Origin: G963665495 sp963677785
GTDB lineage: Bacteria > Desulfobacterota > Desulfovibrionia > Desulfovibrionales > Desulfovibrionaceae
DNA: 64,000 bases
NCBI GenBank assembly: GCA_963677785.2
Contig: CAXXDH010000002.1
Coordinates: 620,001-684,000, forward strand
Direction: 5' to 3'
A model generated the notes under the pieces. It was given only the letters and a program-made list of their open reading frames with translations, was not told where the DNA came from and did no database searches. This document shows, piece after piece, positions 17,782 to 27,119 of the stretch. A program made the position numbers and the translations under genes. Within the stretch, counting starts at the first letter, position 1; every line of letters starts with the position of its first letter.

Positions 17782-18555
17782 TTACAACTGGTTAGGGCAG
17801 CGTACAATCAGGAATTGGTATCCATAATACGCGCCGTATTTGTCATACATTTCTATTTCGATACGAAGATCTTCCAAGACGGCTTCGCACTCCGGGTTGT
17901 TGGGGTACTTCGTACGCATGGGTTGTATGCGTTCGGCGAGCGGGACATAAAAATGGGTTGTCCAGCACTCCTGGGGCAGGGCGAAATCACCCAGGATTTC
18001 ATACCCGGCATCGCGTGCTATCTTGCGTTGTGCTTCGCGATCGTCGAGATCGGGAAGCAGTTTCAAGAGGTACGCCCGGCATTCCTCCGGAGCGCCGGGT
18101 CGCAGCCAGACCATGTCGCTCACTGCCAGGCAACCGCCGGGGCGTAGATAGGACCGCCAGGCCCGCAGTCCGTTTTCAAAGCCCATGTTGTATATGGCGC
18201 CTTCCGACCAGACCAGATCGTACCCCTGCTGAGGCAGGTGCAAGGCCGCGAGGTCGTTCATGTCTCCATGGTGCGTATGAATACGCGTCGCCAGCTTCCG
18301 TGCCTCCGCGCTTCCGCGCAGTCGCTCCAGCATGGGCTGGTGGTTGTCCACGGCGTCGATCTCGCCATTGGTCAGTTCGGCCAGGTCAAAGGTCTGGGCT
18401 CCCACCCCGCATCCGATATCCAGAATGCGCGGTTTTTCCGGAAGTCCGCGGCACATTTCCAGTGCCTGCTTCGTTGCGTCAAAATTACCAGGACCTTGCC
18501 TGGGGGCCCCTTCAAACAGTTCGTAAAACAGCCGAGGCAGTTTGTTTTCCTGCAT
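17782..18555 (-). CDS. Class I SAM-dependent methyltransferase
   Basis: 257 residues. Motif I is ILDIGCGVGAQTFDLAEL (residues of about 43-60). The acidic end of beta-2 is EIDAVDNHQPML, followed by THHGDMNDL and YDLVWSEGAIYNMG. The post-motif LRPGGCLAVSDMVWL fits small-molecule methyltransferases of the UbiE/type 11 group. A good GGAG precedes the ATG at 18555. Substrate is not deducible. It forms a single unit with its own terminator and a 500-base upstream spacer. Confidence 0.85.
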   Translation of the reverse strand: MQENKLPRLFYELFEGAPRQGPGNFDATKQALEMCRGLPEKPRILDIGCGVGAQTFDLAELTNGEIDAVDNHQPMLERLRGSAEARKLATRIHTHHGDMNDLAALHLPQQGYDLVWSEGAIYNMGFENGLRAWRSYLRPGGCLAVSDMVWLRPGAPEECRAYLLKLLPDLDDREAQRKIARDAGYEILGDFALPQECWTTHFYVPLAERIQPMRTKYPNNPECEAVLEDLRIEIEMYDKYGAYYGYQFLIVRCPNQL

Positions 18556-19081
18556 TGGTCAACTCCGATTGTTTCGGAGCCGGCGTGCGTGCAGCGCGTA
18601 CGCCTCTGTCGCTATCCGGCTCCGTTATTGTTTAAGGGTGTCATCCTTGGAGTCCAAACAACGATCACTTACAAAATCCGATTGCATCAAAATCCTTTTT
18701 GTTGAAGTGTGTAAAAATAATATCTACTTGTTGTTAACTTATCGGAAAATTTTTACTTTAGCCAGTGCTATTTATTCTATTACTTGGAGCGGAAAATATT
18801 TAACGGCCCGCTCCAGCGCGGCTATCGCCGCTTGACCCCGCCTGTGGCGTGGTCGTTCTTATAAACGGGATCAACAAACTGTTAGACACTTTGTGCTCCC
18901 GGTAATAACAAGAGTGCTCATCTTCAAAAAGGGGTGGCATTTTTCGAAATGATTTATTGGTCAAGGCAAACTGTTTTTGAATGTATCCTAAATAAAAGGT
19001 AGAGGCATTATCCCCAGTCAATGCTGCATCGCTTTATTTTGTTCTTACTCTTGCATGGTGGAGGGATCACTCTTTCGTAAG
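18556..19081. other. Intergenic region between methyltransferase and dipeptidase
   Basis: About 526 bases. The part up to 18780 is AT-rich and should contain the methyltransferase promoter. At about 18800-18850 a short GC-rich block (CGCGGCTATCGCCGCTTGAC) stands out. A minus-strand frame at 18800-19021 (73 codons) has no recognisable protein, so I do not call it. Confidence 0.4.
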
Positions 19082-19121
19082 AAAAAACGAGCCTGTTTCA
19101 CCCCGGTGAAACGGCTCGTTT
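19082..19121 (-). terminator. Terminator of the C69 dipeptidase gene
   Basis: Long stem AAACGAGCC/GGCTCGTTT (19085-19093 and 19113-19121), continued by GTTTCA/TGAAAC. Six A at 19082-19087 give the T tract on the minus strand. Confidence 0.9.
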
Positions 19122-19187
19122 CGATGACACGGTGTTTGCTGTGTTCATGGTGGACTGCCAACTTCCCGAACACAAGCAGGCTGCCGA

Positions 19188-20927
19188 TTAGTGTTCGCCC
19201 GGTTGTTTTTGGTAGTGCAGCGGGCCGTTTTCGTACCCCACCTCGCGCAGCCACCAGGCCGGATAGAATTGTTTCTGGGCAATGGCTTCGGGCGTGTTGA
19301 CGTACCCGTCATTATATTTGATGTAGAGGTCGTGCGACAGTTTCCACCAGGCCTTGCGCACGGATTCCGCGTGTGTATTGCAGGTTTTCGTCAGCAACAT
19401 CCGGGCAGCTTGTTGTTCGCCCTTGTCCCAAAGCGCTTTGGCTTGATCTTCCAGCGTTTTCTGCCTTCCAAAGGCTTCTGCTTCGAGTTTTTTGCGTAAC
19501 GCTGTTATATCCTTGATCATGTACGAATATCTGAGCATGGCGTAATTGCCGACATAGTTGAAGACCATCCACAGGCTTTTTTCATCGTAGACCAGTGGAT
19601 CCGTACGCTGTAGTGAAACGGGCAAGTCCAGAGCTCCGCAATAAAAGGGCAGCAGTGCCGCGTTGGCAGGCCTGTCCAGGCCGATCCAGGAAATGCCGCC
19701 AATGGCGTCTGGCAGATTCTTGCGCGCCTGGTTAACATAAGCGTAGGCGCAGCGGTAAATATTCAGCGGACGTTCGAAAGCTCCTTTGACCGGCTCCTTT
19801 TTTTCTTTGTCCATCACGGCTTCGGAACCGCCCTCGAACCGGTTGGGATCGTTGAACGGGCCGGCGGCCAGTCCTTTGCTCATATCGAACTCGGTTCCCT
19901 CATAGCTGTCGCGGTGTATGTCGAACACGTTTTCCACGTTCAATTTGTTGTCCGGCGCCATGCTGAAGGGGTAGGCTTTGGTGAACGGTCCGTCGACCCA
20001 GGCCGGCAGGTTTTTTGAAGGAGCAGCCATGGAAAACGCTCGCCAGACCCGGCGGAGCGAGTAATAGGGGTGATGAAACTCACCGTCGCCGTACACGCTT
20101 GTCCAGTCCAGGGGACCGTCTTCCGGTTTCCACCAGCCTTTGGCTTTGGCCGCGTCGAATACGTGCTTGCCGTAGAGCATGTCGGGGGCGTCCCGGCGAA
20201 TCTCCCGAATGCGAAATTGGTTGGCCGCAACAAAAAAACCGTTGTCCGGCACGCGCTGGGCCACCCATACGCCGTCCGTGCCGTCTTTGTCGTAGCCGCA
20301 CATCTCCATGACCCAAGCCTCTTCCGGGTCCGCCACAATCAGGGTTTCGCCTGTTCCATAGTATCCGTAACGTTCGATAAGCCCGCCCATCAGGAGTACG
20401 GCTTTACGCGCGGACGAACACCGTTCCAGTGCAATGGCGGAAAGCGCGGCCGAATACATGATCCGTTTGCCCGGCTCGGGCGACGGATGGACTTTGGCCT
20501 TGTCCGTACATTCGCCGATGAGCAGCTGGCGCTCGTTGATGATTCCGTATCTGCCCCGAAAGTAGGCAAAGGTATGCGCAACCTCTGGGACGTACCCCAG
20601 GGGAACGCTCTTCGGGATACCGGGCAAATCATAGGCCGGGCCGAAATAGCTGCTCACAATACGGTGAGTCTGATCGCCTCCCCATTCCGGCTTGAATCCC
20701 GCAGCCGAGGCAGAGTAGAACACAGGCCGCTGTGTGCCCGGCGCATGATCCTGGGACGGAACAAAGACAATTTGCGAATCTCCAAAACCATCGCACGAGT
20801 GCGAAACCATGACGGATCCATCCGCCGAGACATCCTTGCCAACTGCCGTGGTGGTGCAGGCAAAGACCTGCTTGTGCAGCAGGCTGATCGACAGAATCAA
20901 GAGCATGCATAGTATCCAGCGAGTCAT
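19188..20927 (-). CDS. Secreted dipeptidase, peptidase family C69
   Basis: 579 residues. A signal peptide (residues 1-23) ends just before Cys24 in FACTTTAVGKDVSADG. In C69/Ntn-hydrolases this Cys becomes the N-terminal nucleophile after processing. VSHSCDG and WVMEMCGY are further family motifs. Export suggests a periplasmic or lipoprotein-like enzyme that trims peptides. It is flanked by its own terminator, with no operon partners. Length and motif order match the longer C69 proteins of anaerobes. Confidence 0.88.
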   Translation of the reverse strand: MTRWILCMLLILSISLLHKQVFACTTTAVGKDVSADGSVMVSHSCDGFGDSQIVFVPSQDHAPGTQRPVFYSASAAGFKPEWGGDQTHRIVSSYFGPAYDLPGIPKSVPLGYVPEVAHTFAYFRGRYGIINERQLLIGECTDKAKVHPSPEPGKRIMYSAALSAIALERCSSARKAVLLMGGLIERYGYYGTGETLIVADPEEAWVMEMCGYDKDGTDGVWVAQRVPDNGFFVAANQFRIREIRRDAPDMLYGKHVFDAAKAKGWWKPEDGPLDWTSVYGDGEFHHPYYSLRRVWRAFSMAAPSKNLPAWVDGPFTKAYPFSMAPDNKLNVENVFDIHRDSYEGTEFDMSKGLAAGPFNDPNRFEGGSEAVMDKEKKEPVKGAFERPLNIYRCAYAYVNQARKNLPDAIGGISWIGLDRPANAALLPFYCGALDLPVSLQRTDPLVYDEKSLWMVFNYVGNYAMLRYSYMIKDITALRKKLEAEAFGRQKTLEDQAKALWDKGEQQAARMLLTKTCNTHAESVRKAWWKLSHDLYIKYNDGYVNTPEAIAQKQFYPAWWLREVGYENGPLHYQKQPGEH

Positions 20928-21132
20928 ATTTCATCCCCCAAAAGTAGAAAAATAGCAGTTCGTACGGGTTTATCCATTACCGTCTATCGATCATCGTACA
21001 ATAGTACCGTTTGTCAACAGGAAATTTCGGAATGCAGCACAAGGGAGTTTTTTGGGGAAAGGTAGAATACGTTGCAAAAAGTGCGAGGAGAAACGGTGAG
21101 GCTGGTAATGAATTTTTCAGGAGGCAAAGCAG

Positions 21133-21180
21133 ATGCAATCCGCCAGGCTGAGCCTTGCCTTTCTGCCCGGCGGATTGCAT
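21133..21180. repeat. Perfect 12-bp inverted repeat downstream of the 21196 gene
   Basis: ATGCAATCCGCC (21133-21144) pairs with GGCGGATTGCAT (21169-21180) across 24 bases. There is no T tract on either side, so it is not a standard intrinsic terminator. It may act as a 3' stabiliser or a weak terminator for the minus-strand gene. Confidence 0.6.
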
Positions 21181-21195
21181 TGGAAAAAATGGTTG

Positions 21196-21495
21196 TTATT
21201 CGGCTTCCTGATCTTCCGCCATCCAACCTGTGAGGGCGTCGACGATTTTCTGGGCCTGATCCAGGCTGGAGATGGTGAATTTTGACTGCTGGCGGTATTC
21301 GTTGTTCATTTTTCGATAGCGCCGGATGGTGAATTTGGCCGGACCGTAGGCTTCTTTTTTGCGGTCCCATTCCTGGTATTTGAAAATGATGGTGGACCAG
21401 GCGCCTTTGGTCAAAACGACTTTATCCAGTTCCTTGACAATCAGGATATCATTTTCTTCATAATTGATGGTCAGTTCGTCGATAGTTGATGCCAT
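21196..21495 (-). CDS. Small conserved protein, possibly PC4-like
   Basis: 99 residues from the ATG at 21495, which has AAGGAG upstream; the open frame extends further but without a start signal. The sequence is charged and beta-rich (ELTINYEENDILIVKELDKV, then KGAWSTIIFKYQEWDRK, KFTIRRYRKMNNEY, KFTISSLDQAQKIVDALTGW). The pattern of a four-stranded sheet with a C-terminal helix reminds me of PC4/p15-like single-strand DNA-binding proteins, but this is a resemblance only. It is cytoplasmic and monocistronic. Confidence 0.7.
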   Translation of the reverse strand: MASTIDELTINYEENDILIVKELDKVVLTKGAWSTIIFKYQEWDRKKEAYGPAKFTIRRYRKMNNEYRQQSKFTISSLDQAQKIVDALTGWMAEDQEAE

Positions 21496-21628
21496 GCTTG
21501 CTCCTTTGTTCGCAGATTTCGCCTTCGGCTTCTGGTAGCGGATGGAGGCCGGTGCTGTAAATAGGCTTTTGGGAAAAATTCGTGAGGCGACCATTGCCCT
21601 TGGGTACGCTTTGCTATAGTTCATACCT

Positions 21629-22039
21629 GTGACCCGGATGACGTACGCGCTCGTGGCGGATGCCGTGTTGTTGCTGCATGCGGGCATTGCCGCGTTCATT
21701 GTTTTCGGCCTGCCGGCCATTTGGGCAGGCGCTTTTCTGGGCTGGCGCTGGGTTCGTAATCCTTGGTTTCGTTTTACACATCTGGGATTGATGGGACTGG
21801 TGCTGGCGGAAAGCCTGCTTGGGCTGGTCTGTCCGTTAACCGACTGGGAAAACGCGCTGCGCCATATGGCAGGCAAGCAAAGCGGTTATCCGGATTCTTT
21901 CATGGCCTATTGGCTCGGGAGACTGCTTTTCCACGACCTGTCCCCTCTGTTTTTCGGCACACTATACGCGCTGTTTTTCACCTTGATAGCGCTCACTTTC
22001 AAATTTGTACCAATCCGAAAAAACGACACGGCCGATTAG
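21629..22039 (+). CDS. DUF2784 membrane protein
   Basis: 136 residues from GTG 21629, or ATG 21638 three codons later. Four hydrophobic helices. Family-typical stretches are LLHAGIAAFIVFGLPAIWAG, RWVRNPWFRFTHLGLMG and CPLTDWENALR. Function unknown for the family. It lies 62 bases before the DUF401 permease and probably shares its transcript. Confidence 0.85.
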   Translation: MTRMTYALVADAVLLLHAGIAAFIVFGLPAIWAGAFLGWRWVRNPWFRFTHLGLMGLVLAESLLGLVCPLTDWENALRHMAGKQSGYPDSFMAYWLGRLLFHDLSPLFFGTLYALFFTLIALTFKFVPIRKNDTAD

Positions 22040-22101
22040 GATGACGTCTATCCATAATTTTTTTAGTTTCAGTTGAAAAATCAAGAAAAGGATCACTTGC
22101 A

Positions 22102-23397
22102 ATGGCTCCGTGGATTGTTCCCTTTATGAAGCTCATCATCGTGTTCGGCTGCATGCTTGCCGGAATGCGCTTCAAGCTCGGGCTTGGATTTTCCGTATTG
22201 TTGGGCAGCGTTTTGCTCATGCCCTTGTTCGGCGTCGGTCTGGGCAGCTGGTTTGTTGCCGCCTGGAATGCGTTGACCGGAGAAAAAACCCTGTTTTTGG
22301 TAGCCATTGTGGCCACCATCATGGCCCTGAGCAAACTGCTGGAAATCACGGGCCAGGCGGAACGATTGATGGATACCCTGGGCGAGCGTTTCCATCGTCC
22401 GAGTCTGGCGTTGATGTTTTTTCCCGCTTTGATCGGTTTGTTACCCATGCCGGGTGGCGCTGTTTTTTCAGCGCCCATGCTCAAAAGCGTTGCCGACCGG
22501 CTTCAGCGGGCCAATCCGGAGATGATCCCCCCTTCGGGTGAACGTCTGGCGGCCATCAACTATTGGTTTCGGCATATCTGGGAGCTTGGCTGGCCGCTTT
22601 ATCCGGGCATTATTCTGGCTTCGTCGCTGGCGGATGTTCCCATTGTCAAACTCGCGTTTTTCGGCATTCCGGTCTGTCTGGTCGTATTCACGGCGGGCTG
22701 GTTTTTCATCATGCGTTTTTCCCTTGGAAAAGCGAGTGATACGGCTCAAGCCACGCAAACCGCCCCTTGGCGGGCTGTGGCCTGGCAAGGGCTTCCTTTG
22801 CTGATTGCCATAATCGGCGCGCTCGGCCTGGAAGGCGGCCTTGCCTGGAGCGACTTGTCCATTCCCTACGAATACGGCGTTGTTGCCGCTCTGATATTGG
22901 CGGTGGCATGCGTGGCCTGGCAGAACAGCCTGGGGGCACGGAAGGTTTTTTCCACCTTGCGCAGCAAACACATGAAACAGATGCTGCTGTTGATTCTGGC
23001 GATCTTCGTGTTCAAGGAGTCCCTGGACACTGCCGGAGTGGTAGGGCAGCTTTCCTCCGTGGCCAGCGGATCGCTGGCCCTCTATGCAGCGGCCATATTG
23101 CTGCCCTTTCTGGTGGGGATGATTTCGGGCATTACCATAGGTTTTGTGGGCCCGACATTTCCTTTGTTGCTGGCCATGCTTGCCGGGGCGGGGGAGACGA
23201 ACGTGCTGCCCTGGGTGATCCTGGGGCTTGCCTCCGGGTTTGCAGGCGTGATGATTTCGCCCATTCACATCTGTTTTATTCTGACCTGCCAGTATTTTCA
23301 GGTTCCGGTGGCTACCGTCTGGCGCAGGCTCGTCATGCCGTCATTGGCGGTGCTGGTCTTCGGCCTGCTTTATTTCAATTTGTTGCAGCTGTTTTAG
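22102..23397 (+). CDS. DUF401 family integral membrane protein (permease-like)
   Basis: 431 residues, about 12 membrane helices. Conserved features include FFPALIGLLPMPGGAVFSAP (family signature), NYWFRHIWELGWPLYPG and LASGFAGVMISPIHICFI. The family is related to GntP/ArsB-type secondary carriers, but its substrates are unproven. AAGGATC precedes the ATG. Its stop overlaps the stop of the convergent Na/Pi transporter gene by four bases. Confidence 0.88.
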   Translation: MAPWIVPFMKLIIVFGCMLAGMRFKLGLGFSVLLGSVLLMPLFGVGLGSWFVAAWNALTGEKTLFLVAIVATIMALSKLLEITGQAERLMDTLGERFHRPSLALMFFPALIGLLPMPGGAVFSAPMLKSVADRLQRANPEMIPPSGERLAAINYWFRHIWELGWPLYPGIILASSLADVPIVKLAFFGIPVCLVVFTAGWFFIMRFSLGKASDTAQATQTAPWRAVAWQGLPLLIAIIGALGLEGGLAWSDLSIPYEYGVVAALILAVACVAWQNSLGARKVFSTLRSKHMKQMLLLILAIFVFKESLDTAGVVGQLSSVASGSLALYAAAILLPFLVGMISGITIGFVGPTFPLLLAMLAGAGETNVLPWVILGLASGFAGVMISPIHICFILTCQYFQVPVATVWRRLVMPSLAVLVFGLLYFNLLQLF

Positions 23398-25043
23398 TCG
23401 GTTCCGTCCTGCGGGTCGGATGTTTTGTGAATTTCGTATTCGGCCCGCAAATCACCACTGAGCAGCGCGGCTTTGCAGACCTGTTCGGTCATCCTGCGTA
23501 CGTTGCTGAGATACTCGAGCCACAGCACCATCTGTTCTGGGGGGATAAGTCCTGCACTGCTCGCACTGAGGATTTTCTCTTTAACCTTCTGATAGTCGCG
23601 TTCAAATACTTCCAGAGCAATTTCCAAGGCTTCACCTGAAAAGGTACCGTCTTCCGGATCGGCTACGGACAGAATTCTGCTCGTGTCTTCGGCAAGTTCT
23701 TCCACAAGGTAGCGCAATTCCGCTTTTGGCAAGCGCTTCAGTCCGTTCTTGATGCCCTGGGCGGCCAGGGCGGTATCGCTTGCCGTATAAAAATACTGGG
23801 TCACGCGGAGGAGTTGCGGCAACGTATTGGAGATGTTTTCCGGCAAGCCCTCCTGACTCATTTTGACGGCGAATTTGCCGATGGCCTGTTGCAGGCGGTC
23901 CAGAATGGCCTTGTCGGCCTGCAACTGCGGACAATCCTTGTCTTTGCAGCGAGCTGCGGTCATGACCATCTCGCTACAAACTTCATGGATGCGGCCGACT
24001 TCCATGATCATGGCTGGAATGGCCAGAGAGGGCGTACGCAATACCGTGGAATCCAGATAACGCGGACGTCCCTGTTCTTCTTCCTGCGTACGGAACCATT
24101 TTTTGATTTTTTTGACCAGAGTCCGGGTCATGGGCCAGAGCAGGAGAATGCCCAGGATGTTGAAGGTGGTGTGAAACAACGCCAAAACCACCGGGGCGTC
24201 TGCTCCGAGGCCGAACCAGGAGCGTACGGCGACAATGGCGTCCAGCATGCCCGAAAGGATTAGACAGGCCACGACGCCGGTGATCAGGTTGAAGATGACG
24301 TGGAGCGCGGCCAACCGTTTGGCATTCGGAGTGGCTCCGATGACGGAAATGGCCGCGGTGCTTGTGGATCCGACATTGGCTCCGATGACTGCCGTTCCTG
24401 CTGCGCTCAGTGAAATAATGTCGGCGGAGGCGGCCGTAAGGATCAGAATCAGCGACGCACTGGAGGACTGCATGAGGCAGGTCAGCAAAAAACCGATCGC
24501 CAGCATGGCGAGCATTCCTTCAATCCCGCCGGAGGCGTAGTGCTCCAGCGGAAACGCGGTATGCAGACTTTGCATGCTGTTTTGCAGGGAAGATATGCCC
24601 ACGAAAAACAGGCCGAATCCGGCAATGGCTTCGCCAAAGGCGCTGCGTCGGCTGACTCTTCCGGCGATCCACATGCCCGTACCGAGGGCTATCATGGGCA
24701 TGGCCAGGAGCTTTATTTTTATTTTCAGTCCCAGCATGACCACTATCCAGGCCGTGATGGTGGTGCCCACGTTGGAGCCGTAAATGACCCACACGGCTTG
24801 GTGCAAAGCCATGAGGCCCGCATTGACGAAGCCGATGGTGGCGACGGTTACGGCGCCGGAAGATTGGATTATGGCGGTGATGGAGAAACCGGCGAAAAGT
24901 CCGCGTAGGGGCGTACGGGTGCCCTGGGCCAGTGTATCGCGCAGCATGGGGCCGCCCGCGAGTTTGAGCCCGTCGGTCATCAGTTTCATGCCCAGAAGCA
25001 GCATTCCCAGGCCACCGGCAAGAGTCAGTGTCAGATTGAACAT
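23394..25043 (-). CDS. Na+/phosphate cotransporter, NptA type, with C-terminal PhoU-like domain
   Basis: 549 residues from the ATG at 25043, which is preceded by GGGGAGG; an upstream in-frame start lacks such a site. Two inverted Na/Pi repeats carry the QSS motifs (SITAIIQSSGAVTVATIGF near residue 60 and LTCLMQSSSASLILILTAAS near 215). The last roughly 200 residues are a helical PhoU-like domain (MVMTAARCKDKD onwards). It should import or balance phosphate with sodium. The neighbouring plus-strand gene at 27120 also has a PhoU-like region, hinting at a shared phosphate or phosphoryl theme. Confidence 0.9.
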   Translation of the reverse strand: MFNLTLTLAGGLGMLLLGMKLMTDGLKLAGGPMLRDTLAQGTRTPLRGLFAGFSITAIIQSSGAVTVATIGFVNAGLMALHQAVWVIYGSNVGTTITAWIVVMLGLKIKIKLLAMPMIALGTGMWIAGRVSRRSAFGEAIAGFGLFFVGISSLQNSMQSLHTAFPLEHYASGGIEGMLAMLAIGFLLTCLMQSSSASLILILTAASADIISLSAAGTAVIGANVGSTSTAAISVIGATPNAKRLAALHVIFNLITGVVACLILSGMLDAIVAVRSWFGLGADAPVVLALFHTTFNILGILLLWPMTRTLVKKIKKWFRTQEEEQGRPRYLDSTVLRTPSLAIPAMIMEVGRIHEVCSEMVMTAARCKDKDCPQLQADKAILDRLQQAIGKFAVKMSQEGLPENISNTLPQLLRVTQYFYTASDTALAAQGIKNGLKRLPKAELRYLVEELAEDTSRILSVADPEDGTFSGEALEIALEVFERDYQKVKEKILSASSAGLIPPEQMVLWLEYLSNVRRMTEQVCKAALLSGDLRAEYEIHKTSDPQDGTD

Positions 25044-25242
25044 GGCCTCCCCGTTGGTTGCGAAGGTTAAATTTATGTGTGCCGCAGAAAGATCATAGCT
25101 CTGCCATTGTATCAAAACGATTACAATTCTAAAATAGAATGGAAAGCCGATGGCCTTATGTTTAGATTATATCTAGATTCCCGGCAGGCTTTGTGGTACT
25201 TTGGAAACGTATTTGATTGAACAGCAGACCAAGACGCTCCGG

Positions 25243-27003
25243 ATGGCTCTCATGTTACGAACTTATTCTATTACCATTGGGTGCAAGGTGTCTTCTCCGC
25301 GTGCCAGGATCGGGCTGCAGGTGGTATTCTGTGCGCTGTTTGTTGGTTTGTTTTTGATTTCTTTGCATGCTCTGGTGGCCGCAGCGGAAGCAAAATTCAA
25401 TGAATCCGGCTGGAAATATCTCTATTGGGGGATGACTCCCGCACAGGTTGCTGAAACCATGAAACAGCATGGGAAGGTTTACAACGGCAGCCCCTTGGCT
25501 GATCAGTCTTTCTGGTACGGGTTTGACGAACAACAGCGTGCTCTGGTGCATCAGTTCGACGAACGGGACAAGAAACGGCTGCAGTGGGTACGCTCCGGTG
25601 TGGGTGCCACGGATCTGCTGTTTCTGGATAATCGTCTGTTCGGCGTCCTGGTGCATAACAAGGCTTCTGAAAATTCCATCAACGAACTTCTGGTTCGGAT
25701 GATCGACTATTACCCCAAGGCCCAGCTTTTGCCTGGAGACAGTCCGAGTAATGTCATTTTTCAGCATCAGACATCCGGACGGGTGATAGTCTGGGAATCT
25801 GATCATGCGTCTTTCAAATTGGGTTTTTATGACAAAGACGCCTTGCGGGTTTTTACCGGTTTTCTGCCCCAGCCCATGGAAAATGATTTTTTCAAGCGCA
25901 GGCAGGACCTGGAAAATCCCGGCGAATTACTGGCCGAAGCAAAAAAAGAAGAATCCGGCACGGAGAAGCCTTCGGTTGAGGAAGCACCCGCCACGGATGC
26001 TTCCCGTCAACAAAAAACACAACAGGCAACACCCCCGGCTTATTCTGAAAACAGCGTTTCGCAACAGGCGCAAGCAGCGGCTGAGACTCCGGCTCACGAA
26101 ACAGCTGCCTCGACCGCAGGTCCCAAACTTGGAGATGCCTGGACGGAGCCCACGACAGGAATACGCTTTGTCTGGATTCCTGGCGGATGTTATACGCGCG
26201 GCCAGACCAAAGCCGGTACCAACGAGTTGATCAATTTTCTTGGTGAAAAGGAATACAAGGCTAGGCATGCGTCCGAATTACCCAGGCATCAGTCCTGTGT
26301 GGATGGTTTCTGGCTGAGCGATCGTGAAACCTCCAATAAACAGTTTAGGATGTACAAAACAGTCCATGACAGCGGCGTACAGGATAGTTTTTCTTTGAAC
26401 GGCGATACGCAGCCCGCTGTTTCGTTGACGTTTACTGAGGCCGTCGGCTTCGGCAACTGGCTGGCGAAACAGGATATGAAGGGTGCCGACGCTCCTTTTC
26501 CGGAACCGTTGTTTCGACTGCCCACTGAGGCGGAATGGGAATATGCCTGCCGTGCGGGAACCAAGACCATCCGCTATTGGGGGGATGATTCGAAAAACGC
26601 CTGTGCATACGCCAATGTCGCGGACAAGCAGTTCGTGAAAACGTCGCGTTCCAAGGACATTATTCATCCCTGCGACGACGGTTTTCCGGTGACTGCTCCA
26701 GTAGGCTCTTTTCCTCCCAATCCCTGGGGGCTTTACGATATGCTGGGCAACGCGTGGGAATGGACGCTGGACAAATACGGCGATTATTTTCATGTAATGC
26801 AACAACCCGATAATCCGCTCAACGACGAAGGATATGGCTCGGCGCGAGCCATCAGGGGCGGAGGTTGGGCCAGCCCTCCAACCACCACACGAAGCGCCGC
26901 GCATTTGCCTTTGAGTCCCATGAGCAGGCTGAACTCCGTAGGATTTCGGTTGGTCATGATGGAAAAACCCGCTCAGGCTGAGCAGGCAGACACCACGCAA
27001 TAA
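25243..27003 (+). CDS. Exported protein with C-terminal FGE/SUMF1-fold domain
   Basis: About 586 residues; the start is uncertain (TTG 25201, ATG 25243 or ATG 25252, none with a strong ribosome site). A hydrophobic segment (VVFCALFVGLFLISLHALVA) serves as signal or anchor. Residues of about 45-220 are an unrecognised domain (WKYLYWGMTPAQVAETM). A low-complexity linker rich in Ala/Glu/Gln follows, then an FGE-sulfatase domain (GIRFVWIPGGCYTRGQT; FRLPTEAEWEYACRAGTKT; GLYDMLGNAWEWTLDKYG; IRGGGWASPP). The catalytic cysteines of true formylglycine-generating enzymes are absent near the C-terminus (TTTRSAAHLPLSP). It is therefore more likely a binding or structural member. Confidence 0.82.
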   Translation: MALMLRTYSITIGCKVSSPRARIGLQVVFCALFVGLFLISLHALVAAAEAKFNESGWKYLYWGMTPAQVAETMKQHGKVYNGSPLADQSFWYGFDEQQRALVHQFDERDKKRLQWVRSGVGATDLLFLDNRLFGVLVHNKASENSINELLVRMIDYYPKAQLLPGDSPSNVIFQHQTSGRVIVWESDHASFKLGFYDKDALRVFTGFLPQPMENDFFKRRQDLENPGELLAEAKKEESGTEKPSVEEAPATDASRQQKTQQATPPAYSENSVSQQAQAAAETPAHETAASTAGPKLGDAWTEPTTGIRFVWIPGGCYTRGQTKAGTNELINFLGEKEYKARHASELPRHQSCVDGFWLSDRETSNKQFRMYKTVHDSGVQDSFSLNGDTQPAVSLTFTEAVGFGNWLAKQDMKGADAPFPEPLFRLPTEAEWEYACRAGTKTIRYWGDDSKNACAYANVADKQFVKTSRSKDIIHPCDDGFPVTAPVGSFPPNPWGLYDMLGNAWEWTLDKYGDYFHVMQQPDNPLNDEGYGSARAIRGGGWASPPTTTRSAAHLPLSPMSRLNSVGFRLVMMEKPAQAEQADTTQ

Positions 27004-27008
27004 TTCTG

Positions 27009-27082
27009 CCGCACGGATTTGTCGTTAAAGTTTAACATACGTGCGGTAATGTTCACGTACAGTATACGGAGTAGTGTCCGTA
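27009..27082. promoter_or_regulatory. Nested inverted repeats between the FGE-fold and PhoU/APH genes
   Basis: CCGCACG (27009-27015) pairs with CGTGCGG (27040-27046) around an inner GTTAAA-g-TTTAAC. A further TACGGA-N6-TCCGTA lies at 27065-27082, about 40 bases before the next start codon. The first could end the upstream transcript, although it lacks a T tract. The second has the size of an operator half-site pair. Confidence 0.4.
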
Positions 27083-27119
27083 GGTGGTATTTTTGTAAGC
27101 AATCAACACGGGGAAAGGT

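Noticed and set aside
18800..19021. 73-codon minus-strand frame
   Set aside because: No recognisable protein, weak start context, and it ends in a low-complexity GC block.
25243..27003. Annotation as a sulfatase-maturing formylglycine-generating enzyme
   Set aside because: The fold is right but the catalytic cysteines are missing and no sulfatase is nearby.
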